Shown here one piece after another: positions 55,345 through 64,000 of a DNA stretch of 64,000 nucleotides. The stretch comes from Escarpia spicata (lineage: Eukaryota > Annelida > Polychaeta > Sabellida > Siboglinidae). Location: NCBI GenBank assembly GCA_963995525.1, contig OZ023213.1, positions 21,875,921 through 21,939,920 on the forward strand, in the 5' to 3' direction. A model generated the notes under the pieces. It was not told the DNA's origin and did no database searches. It was given only the letters and a program-made list of their open reading frames with translations. Position 1 is the first letter of the stretch, and every line of letters begins with the position of its first letter. The translations under genes and the position numbers were made by a program.

Positions 55345-56038
55345 ATCTAAATAGTGAGAAAGCGCATCGAGTACAAGTTACTCATGGTTGTACACACGGC
55401 ACTGTATGCAGGCACGCCAGTGTATCTCGCGTCACTGCTACATCGTTACGCACCACGCAGGACCCTACGCTCTGGCGGTGGTCTGCTTTTGAATGTTCCA
55501 CGCGTAACCCTAGAACGTTATGGTCGCCGGGCAATTGAGAACACTAGACAGTTTGGAAAATTATTAAAGACATTTCTGTTCTCAAACTAATATAACCAGA
55601 CATCATTTAACCTTTGCTTTATTCATGCATATAGTTTTAATACATTTTTAGTCTTATTTATCTCAGAATCACATTTTAGTATCTAATCAAATTATTTTAT
55701 GTAAATTAGGCTTTTATTTTATTTATTTTTTATTTATTTATATATATATTTTTATTATATATATATTTTTTCCAGTAGGTTCAGCTGTTCAGCACTTTTG
55801 CTAATCGTTTATTTTATCATTGCATTTACCCGTAATTTTACTATACTTAGGCTTATATATATATATATGCATACACTATATACTAGGATATTGTTTGCTA
55901 ATTTAATTTATTTTCTTATTTATTCTCTTAAAAGTGTTTTTATGCTTCTTAGATGATTGGCAATTTGTAAACACTCATGAACGGGGGTCATTAGTCCCGG
56001 ATTTGATGGTGTATAAATAAAGTTTATTATTATTATTA
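55345..56038 (+). mobile_element. 5'-truncated LINE: last ORF codons and 3' UTR
   Basis: It encodes HTALYAGTPVYLASLLHRYA followed by PRRTLRSGGGLLLNVPRV, the (K)ALxGxAPxYLxDLLxxYxPxRxLRSS...L.VPR motif that ends many LINE reverse transcriptases, and ends KTFLFSN before a stop at about 55590. The usual FSxAAPxLWN segment is deleted. The 3' end, ATAAATAAAGTTTATTATTA followed by more TTA, is a LINE-type microsatellite tail. Confidence 0.85.
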
Positions 56039-56689
56039 AATTCTAATAAAGTATAACTTGTATTCTTATTATAAAAATATTACAGGTACACGTGTCTCTA
56101 AATCCAAATGGCAAAGTATATAAGTATCAATGAAATAGCAAAAATTGACTTCATTATTAGTATTAATAAAGATATTGTTTAAAATAGCATTCATATGTTA
56201 TCAAAGTATGACCACTGCCACATTAAATTTGTGTTGCAGAATGTATTGAAAAAATTCATAAATAAATGCAAGTTGAAATTCTTGTTCCATTATATACAAA
56301 AACACTAAAAACAGTTTGTTTAATAAAAACAGAGACAGTGACTCATTTGATAGACTGGTCATAATATTCACATTAATCAAACTGTTTTGATACTACAGCT
56401 ACACGTAGTGATTGATCAACCCTAGTCGGATGGTGTTCTTTTGTCTCAGACATGCTGTGCTCCTTACCTGTCACACCTCACAGTCATGTTTTTGCCATGT
56501 TTTACTATCTTTCTATTCCCAGTCTGCGTGTCCCACGTACATGCCATGACTCATACTTTTACATACATGAACATTTAGTATTTACACCCGTAAGACTGAT
56601 AACATGAATTCATCCTTTACTTTGGTGGTCTTCTTGTTTTTAGTATGTCTTTTAGGTCATGTATGTTCAGTTTCTTTTTGTTATCACGA
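56039..56689. other. ULK intron 1, unique stretch
   Basis: AT-rich intron with nothing recognised. Confidence 0.5.
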
Positions 56690-57268
56690 GTCTTCGAGCA
56701 CATGCTCGTTCATGTTGTGTTATGGGCAGTCATGACTTGTCCATAGTCACATGCTCGTTCATGTTGTGTTAACTCCTGATAGTGATATGGGCAGTCATGA
56801 CTTGTCCATAGTCACATGCTCGTTCATGTTGTGTTAACTCCTGATAGTGATATGGGCAGTCATGACTTGTCCATAGTCACATGCTCGTTCATGTTGTGTT
56901 AACTCCTGATAGTGATATGGGCAGTCATGACTTGTCCATAGTCACATGCTCGTTCATGTTGTATTAACTCCTGATAGTGATATGGGCAGTCATGACTTGT
57001 CCATAGTCACATGCTCGTTCATGTTGTGTTAACTCCTGATAGTGATATGGGCAGTCATGACTTGTCCATAGTCACATGCTCGTTCATGTTGTGTTAACTC
57101 CTGATAGTGATATGGGCAGTCATGACTTGTCCATAGTCACATGCTCGTTCATGTTGTATTAACTCCTGATAGTGATATGGGCAGTCATGACTTGTCCATA
57201 GTCACATGCTCGTTCATGTTGTATTAACTCCTGATAGTGATATGGGCAGTCATGACTTGTCCATAGTA
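56690..57268. repeat. 65-bp minisatellite (about 8.5 copies)
   Basis: CACATGCTCGTTCATGTTGT, GTTAACTCCTGATAGTGATA, TGGGCAGTCATGACTTGTCC plus ATAGT is repeated almost without variation. The first copy lacks the AACTCCTGATAGTGA segment, and a few copies have GTATTAAC for GTGTTAAC. Near identity indicates recent amplification. Confidence 0.95.
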
Positions 57269-58275
57269 TTAACACGTTAAGAAATGAATGTCAGTAGTTG
57301 TATTATTTAGACTGATATCCGTAGCACTGGCATTATCATCTGATAAAAGGTACAACGTATGTTCTTAAAATGCGTGGTATCCAGTCCCTAGGACTGTTCA
57401 AAGGCCTTCACATTTCACCCATTGACTAACCTGTTCATTTTAATACCATCTAAACATATCTGGGAAGAATTCAGCCATGCTGCAATTAATTCACAAAGAC
57501 TAATCATGTACACATATATCCACCACTGTAGCCGTTTATACAGCTGAATGAACTGGAACAATATAGAGTGAACGAACTTGCTCAAGGTTCGAAAGAATCA
57601 AAACAGCTGCAAGAGGATTTTAACGTGGAATCTCTTAATTGAGAGCATGATGCTCCGGACACTATGCTGCCACACTCCTCTCTTATACAAGGGCTCTTGG
57701 TGTCAAATCACTGCTCTCGCATATTCAGCGTTGGTGGCGCCCATCTTGTGTCACATCCATAATATAATGGTCATTATATTGTCTGATACGTCGTCTCTTC
57801 CCAGTCTTTCTGGAGATTGTGTCTCTTCATACTGTAATGTTTTATGTCTGCTATAGTCAGTGTTCTGAGTCTTTGGTTAAAAATCCAATCGGTAAATTGA
57901 AAATTAATCAGTTTATGATTATATAAATTTCAGAACATTTGCAAGACAAGAGTCAGCATCTAGATAATTGTATACACATACTTGTATCATTACATGTTCA
58001 AGTTTGTGCATCGCACAATTCAGTGACCTCTTCAGACTTGGTATTGTTATTTTTCTTTTCCATTTGATTGCTTCTGTGAAAGTTAATTTTGAACTGGCAG
58101 CTACAATTATTAATAAATCTGGTTGGCATATCATCAGTCAGTGTAAACTTTTTATTTTTGAGAAAAACGACAATATTACTGCATTCCTGCAGAACTGCAC
58201 AACTCATGAACTTGGGACATGCAAATGTATTACATTTGTTAGACATTGTACTAAAAGTTGATATTTTGTTTGCAG
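57269..58275. other. ULK intron 1, 3' part
   Basis: No element recognised. It ends in a T-rich tract and the TTTGTTTGCAG acceptor of ULK coding exon 2. Confidence 0.5.
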
Positions 58276-58368
58276 GATAAGAACAAACCGGTGGCCATCA
58301 AATGCATCACTAAGAAGAACTTAGCCAAGTCACAGAGCCTGCTTAGCAAGGAGATCAAGATTCTCAAG
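58276..58368 (+). CDS. ULK: ULK1/ULK2 (Atg1) kinase, coding exon 2
   Basis: The acceptor TTTGTTTGCAG ends at 58275 and the donor is CTCAAG|GTAAGA after 58368; 93 bp, phase 0 on both sides. It encodes DKNKPVAIKCITKKNLAKSQ and SLLSKEIKILK. VAIK carries the ATP-anchoring catalytic lysine (residue 39 here) and KEIKILK begins helix C with its conserved Glu. The match to ULK1 (VAVKCINKKNLAKSQTLLGKEIKILK) is close. The next family exon (ELxHENIVALYD) is not seen in the remaining 5.6 kb, so intron 2 extends past the window or that exon has diverged. Confidence 0.96.
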
Positions 58369-61300
58369 GTAAGATATTTTATGTATATATATATATATCT
58401 TTTTCATCTATATATATAGACCAGATTCTCTGTCATTGTGAATGTGGGCAGAAATGCAGAACTACAGCAAACAGAGCATGGCTGCAGACATGTAAACACA
58501 GGGTGTGGTCTTCTTTGTCCTGCAGTCTAGGGTGAGACTAGCATCAAAACTGGTCCTTAATTTTTGTCTCCTGTCACTTATATCTGTTTATGGCTGTCAC
58601 CACCTTGCATCTCAACACCCCAACCCTGTTCTTCCCTCTCAATCCCATCAATCTCTTCTCAACATCTTCCCATCTCAGTCATGGTCAAACATTGGTCATT
58701 CTCTTTTCCTTCTACTATCTACTCTGAGCATGTTATCTGTTCCCTTCCATTCATTCACTTTAATCAACTTCTCACTGGTCAACTTCCTGCCTCTCCCATG
58801 CCAACCTGTTGTTTTTATTGTGAGTATAGTGTAATATACATGTACTTGCAAATAACTCAAATTTCCGGCAAATTTTGAAAAAAATTATCTTTGCGGATTG
58901 TACAAACAAACTACAAACACATCGTGAATGTTATTAATTATTTGTGGAAACGACATATATTATGAGATATTTAAATTACAATGATATTAACTGAAATAAC
59001 CAGTATTTTTATGAAGACATCAATATTAATAATTTATAAGTTGCTGTCACGGTTTAAATTAATATTCTATTGTCATCAGCAATAACAACACTAGTCTGGG
59101 TATTATGTTACCTGGTATTAATCATCCATTGTCAAGAAATGTAGATATAATAAGGTTCCCATTGCATCACTACCCCATGGGGTATGACATTGATGTCAGC
59201 CTGTCCAAACCTGCAGTGCACCATGCATCTGTAATGTCACCCCCTAATGTCACATTATATCTCTGCCAGACAGCCCCTCCTGTCACAGCTTGCATAAGGT
59301 GTTGGTGACAATGCAGACATCCATAGAGGACTTTGACCAATGGAAAGCCTGCTCTGTTTTACTCATTCATTCCCCTGTTCTAGACAACGGAGGGATTTGA
59401 TGATGTGCTTGTTTTCTCGCGTGTAAAATGTTTCAGTTTCCTGTACTGTTGTTTTTACCAGTTTGCAAAAAATTGTGAGAACAATGGGTCATCAAGATCT
59501 AAAAAAATGATTTTGATTTCTAACAATCATGTTTTTTTAACAAAGACAACATTATGAATATGTCTGGCTTCTCTTAATTGTTCTGTTTGTTTTATATCAT
59601 ATAATCATTCAGATATGTTGTTTTGCATTGTGCAATTGTGTGAAAAAAACATGCTGTACCAGTGGGTAAGAAAAATCTATTGCAAGTGTGAAAACCTTTT
59701 GTTAAATGACTTTCATTGTTATTTTCATAGAGTATTTTGTGCAGTTCCATATGGCAAAATATACACTTATATAAATGTTTGACCTGAGCTTCTCCTGAGC
59801 ACCATATGGCGACAATAGACAGGAGTCGTGTGACTGGGAAAAACCCAAGACTACAATGTAAAATCTTATGTAACATAATTGAATTTATTTATTCAACTTT
59901 CAAGTACAAAGTGTAATTTCAAATAAGGTATAAACATGCACATTTGTAAGCTAATCCACCATAAACAGTAGAACAATGAAAAATATAGTTAAGCATAGAA
60001 CAATAAGAAAATGTTGAAGGGTAATGCAAGAAGTTATAAACTTATAAATAGCATTCCCCAAACTATACAATTGCACTGGTACAATACATACACAATATAT
60101 AACTTAAAATTAAGTTAGATTTAAACTACCTGAAGGTATGATAGTTGATGCATGTATAATAACAAACACAAATTTAATTTTTATTATAAAATAATATTTT
60201 GTGAAGATATTTAGGCTTAACAGACCTGCACAAAATTCTTTATGGCGATTACATACACAAAAAACATATTTATCAGATAGAAATTTGCTAATTCTGATCC
60301 TGCATGCCTGCATTGTCCTACATGGGTATGGCATGGCCAGTCCAGAAGAGCAATTGACCCTTTAGCCTTGCATTGGGTGACAACGTGACTAGGGTCTTCT
60401 GTATGTACTCAACCTATATGCACAGGTCTCCAGGCAAGCTCATCACTCCAGTGACCTAAGCCAGCCTACTGACACACATTAAAGCAGGCCATGCATTCTC
60501 TGTGGACAAACAGCACATGTCGTAAAACCTGACTGATCTACATAGCAGGCATGCAGTTTTCTAAGCATGTATAACGTTTGGCAGAATTACTTATGCCTTG
60601 AAACATATTTTTACCGGTGTTTGTTTGCTAAGGTTTGTGCATGCACAAATACCAATATCCATGTACAAATGTGAACGTGCATGCATGCAACTTTTTATCC
60701 AAACAGTATTTCTTAACAAATGTTTTGAGTATTTTTGAATATATATTACATTGTCTCACAAAGTTACCGGGTATAATGTGAACAAACGTTTGCCTAATAA
60801 TGCATGCATACATCTATCCTTGTAAGTTATAATACAAGTTTATATAATGAACATTGCACAGATCTATATCGACAACACCTCATTTTGTGTAAATTGGTGT
60901 ACATTGCAGCATGGCAAAAAAATTGATTGATCACATTGTTATCGGTGTACTGTTAAATTAGTATCATTGACCACTTTGTCATAGACACATTGTAAGATCA
61001 GAGTTACATTATGTTAACATCTAGTACTGTTTATAAATAATAAAAAGCTGTTAAAATACTTCACTTGAAGATGAAGTGTGGGCTTTACCGTGTGTTTCCT
61101 GACACTCTACTCGGTTAAAAATAATTCTAAAGTATAAACTGCAGCTTCACTGTGTTGATCAGTAACACTGGCTATAAGCACTTGGTTTTAAAATATAACT
61201 ATTTCTGCTGATGTTGACAATAAGAAGACTATTTATTCTCTTCCCCTCGAGCACACCAGTTGCGACTGGCCCACAATGCTGCCAATTGTAGCTTAAAATA

Positions 61301-61399
61301 GTTATTTACAGGTGCAGTGCTGTTTTTTATGTCTTGTATTTGGTTTCAAAACTGGGCCCTTGCCAAGCAACTATCTAGATTTTGGTGTTTTATTGCACT
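58369..61399. other. ULK intron 2, first part
   Basis: A TA microsatellite lies at 58385-58420, then AT-rich intron. I searched all three plus-strand frames for the next ULK kinase exon and found none. Confidence 0.5.
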
Positions 61400-61539
61400 G
61401 ATTTATACTGTGACAGAGTACGTATCAGTGTAGGTACTTCTAATTGTTTCTGTCTGTGTGTACAAGGTTGATTTATACTGTGACAGAGTACGTATCAGTG
61501 TAGGTACTTCTAATTGTTTCTGTCTGTGTGTACAAGGTT
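61400..61539. repeat. 70-bp perfect tandem duplication
   Basis: Two adjacent copies of a 70-bp segment beginning GATTTATACTGTGACAGAGT and ending TGTGTGTACAAGGTT appear identical. This is an early two-copy state of the kind that could seed a minisatellite. Confidence 0.95.
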
Positions 61540-64000
61540 GCTCTGTTTTGAAGACGCCGGCTGATTTATGCCATTCTGATGTGCAGGTCAAATGTACTGT
61601 GGCTAAGCTATGCCAAGGCAGCATGCTGGAGTAATGAAGGTTGTTCGTGAAGAAGCTTTGACTCCAAGGTCGAGCGTGTATCCATATGTCTTGGCTATAA
61701 ATAGACCTGTCCAAAATGCTTGATTAAACAACCCGGGGGTATCTTTGTGGAAATTAAGGTGTTAAGTATAGGGCGGGCACCTGGTTTTGCATACTGGGTC
61801 TTTTGTGTCAGCTGTAGGTATTCCCATGTAGCTGAGATATCTGATCCTTACCAATGACAGCTGGGGCTGGGGTATAGGGTAATCTTACTGCTCAAGCACC
61901 AGGCATTGATAAAGGCTATCTGTATTTTGCTGGAGGGACAGAATTTAATACTCTTGGAGTGCTGGTTTTCTGTCAGGGCAAGTTATAGTGTCATTATAGG
62001 CTGTCTCTATCTGTTGGTGATTGAACAAATATTCACAAAATGCTAAATGTTGTCTTTATCTAATCTACTGCTGTGTCAAAAACAGTGTATGTTAATTATA
62101 CCTTGTAGCTGATTCTGAAAAAAATATTGCTGGCTTGCTGCATGCTGGTTTTATTGTCAAAGCGACAGATACCCTGACATTACCTTTAGTGTACTGGTAA
62201 CTGTGGATCTAGGACACCCCCTGGAGGGGTTTGTTTACATTCATTGATCAGTCTGGGCTCCTTGCAAAAAGCCATCAATTTCAGTACTCAAGTAAAACTA
62301 GGCCATATGGTGTTAATAGAGCTGAACACGTTTTACTGTAAAATTGAGAACACAATTATTTTATTGGAAAGCTAAAAGTTGTCTGGGATTTACCAAATCA
62401 AATTTATTTTAATTCAATACAAATCAAATTAAGATAAATCATATATTTATATATATATACATTTATAATTATTGCATAGTATTTTTAACTATATATCGGT
62501 TGATGTTATTTATTTATTTGCATTAACCATTGTAAAGTGCCCCAGAACAATTATTGGACAGGGAGCTATATAAGAAATAAATTATTATTATTATTATTAT
62601 ATAAAAACGTAATGAGAACAAGAAGGGAAGAACATTATATAAATAATATCATTCAATTTACAGCCTCATATTTTCTGGCTGAAATAAGAATTGTAAAGAC
62701 TGGAAAGTTATGTAATACCTCTAACTTAATTTGGTCAGTTTGTTTACAATTTTATTTATTTATATATATTTTTAAGATACAAGAATGAGTTGGTCGGTTT
62801 ATACAAATAAATTCACAACGAAAAGCCTATCGTAGGCTGGTACTTTGTATCAAACCAATCATTCTACATGATATCATTACTGCCATGAACAGTTTAAATC
62901 ATGTTTTTATCTTTCACAAACTGGGTTTCATATTCCATATTTCATATAAAATATGTATAAGAAATTCTTGAACAAATATTGGGTCAGCAGGTCTGTAAAA
63001 AAATAAATAAAAAAATTGGTCTTACTATAATATGGATTGGTCATATCTGTGAGATTATATAAAGAAGCACCAGTTATATGTATTTAGAGCACAGTTTCGT
63101 CAGCTGCCCGTTCTTACCGAGCCCATTGATTGTGGCTATAAATAAACCTTAAGCATGATGGATCTGGCCTGAGAAATATTAAACTATGACTTGAACATGT
63201 ATATTTTATTATGTGTTTACTGTGTCTGAGCCAAATGTTGCACGTATGACACATTAAAACGATGAGATACTATATCACTCTTCTCATACTGCGTAGTTTT
63301 ATGCAGTGAAGGTCAACGGGGAAACAAAGAAAACACATCTACTGTGTTGTTTATTTGTCAGGTTATGGAATAATGTGTAACTGTGTGTATTTTTGTGTGT
63401 CGGTAAAGACGCCATATATTAAGCACACCACATCTGGTATATAAAAGTATGTAAGTATCTAGATCACATGTATATTTGGGCCATTTGGGGAGGAGGGTAT
63501 GTGGCCTGGATCAAGGGGGGTAACTGGGTAATGTGTTGACCTTGACACAGTGGCAGTCTTCCTTTTTAGACTTGTTTCAAAAATATCAAGACATTCCCAG
63601 AAAACAGACTGTATTCCTGCTTATCAGAATGACAACAGCAGGAAATGTTGCAGATTACTAGAAACGGCCTGTGTGCAGCTAATGTAGGGTGCATGTATTG
63701 TCACGGTATGTCAGTAAGATATAGCAGTACATATATACGTCATTAAATAGCCTCGATTACCCAGGTTCCGTACTGTGGCGCCACTGTTTGTCCTCACAAG
63801 AGAGCCTCGATCCAAAGACGTCTTCCCATTTGCGACAACGATGATTCGTTACCTTGAATCAGGCTAACCAGTGAAATCGTCTACTCTTGTTAAATAAAAG
63901 TAATTTTTTTTAATTTATGCAAAGCATGCAAACCAACTTTATGCTTTAATTATGTTGAAACACGTTACATAATATAATAAAACTGTATTGCAAACATTTA
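61540..64000. other. ULK intron 2, remainder to window edge
   Basis: AT-rich, with an ATT trinucleotide run at about 62580-62600 preceded by CATTAACCATTGTAAAGTGC and AGGGAGCTATATAAGAAATAA, which looks like a LINE/SINE 3' end with its microsatellite tail. No exon recognised. Confidence 0.45.

Noticed and set aside
56690..57268. CRISPR array
   Set aside because: Units are contiguous and nearly identical with no unique spacers. The genome is eukaryotic. The same applies to the other arrays.
58369..64000. ULK coding exon 3
   Set aside because: I looked for the ELxHENIVALYD segment in plus-strand frames and found no match next to a splice acceptor.

Overview
The window is eukaryotic nuclear DNA, almost certainly from an invertebrate animal. 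It has AT-rich non-coding DNA, short coding exons split by GT-AG introns, non-LTR retrotransposon relics, small inverted-repeat transposons and many minisatellites. The two recognisable genes are animal orthologues, AKAP1 and ULK1/2. The repeat families look like those of marine invertebrates, possibly a lophotrochozoan, but I cannot fix the phylum from sequence alone. Nothing bacterial is present, and most long open frames are artefacts of tandem repeats. LAYOUT: About 1.8-10.5 kb (+): an unrecognised small gene in at least two exons (1791-1985 and 10219-10518, joined in phase 0). Its 8.2 kb intron holds an 84-copy 50-bp minisatellite (2379-6589), a CA/CG microsatellite, and a 1.5 kb near-perfect palindrome with a tRNA-like module in each arm (8466-9966). 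About 17.3-35.7 kb (-): AKAP1, for which I reconstruct all eight coding exons. Every splice phase closes and the product is 578 residues: mitochondrial membrane anchor, candidate PKA RII-binding helix, KH domain, extended Tudor domain. About 36-52 kb: intergenic DNA with three retrotransposon relics, a non-autonomous hAT-like element with a target-site duplication, and several arrays. About 52.8 kb to past the right edge (+): the first two coding exons of an ULK1/ULK2 (Atg1) autophagy kinase, covering the glycine-rich loop and the catalytic lysine. The first intron is 5.4 kb and holds a 1.2 kb TG-rich satellite; the rest of the gene lies beyond the window. HOW IT FITS TOGETHER: AKAP1 (PKA and mRNA tethering on mitochondria) and ULK (autophagy initiation) are divergent, about 17 kb apart. 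The unknown (+) gene and AKAP1 converge. MAIN OBSERVATION: No new multigene system is visible. The striking feature is the density of minisatellites (at least a dozen arrays, unit sizes 11-70 bp), several of which grow visibly from an identifiable parent. The best case is a 54-bp array of about 19 copies (18005-19040) whose unit is the 3' end of AKAP1 coding exon 7 plus its 5' splice site, giving a ladder of duplicated splice donors. Others grow from the C-terminal codons of retrotransposon ORFs (27-bp array at 38.5 kb; probably the 50-bp array) or from edges of dispersed elements (39-bp array at 11.7 kb; 45-bp array at 22.5 kb; 58-bp array at 36.9 kb).
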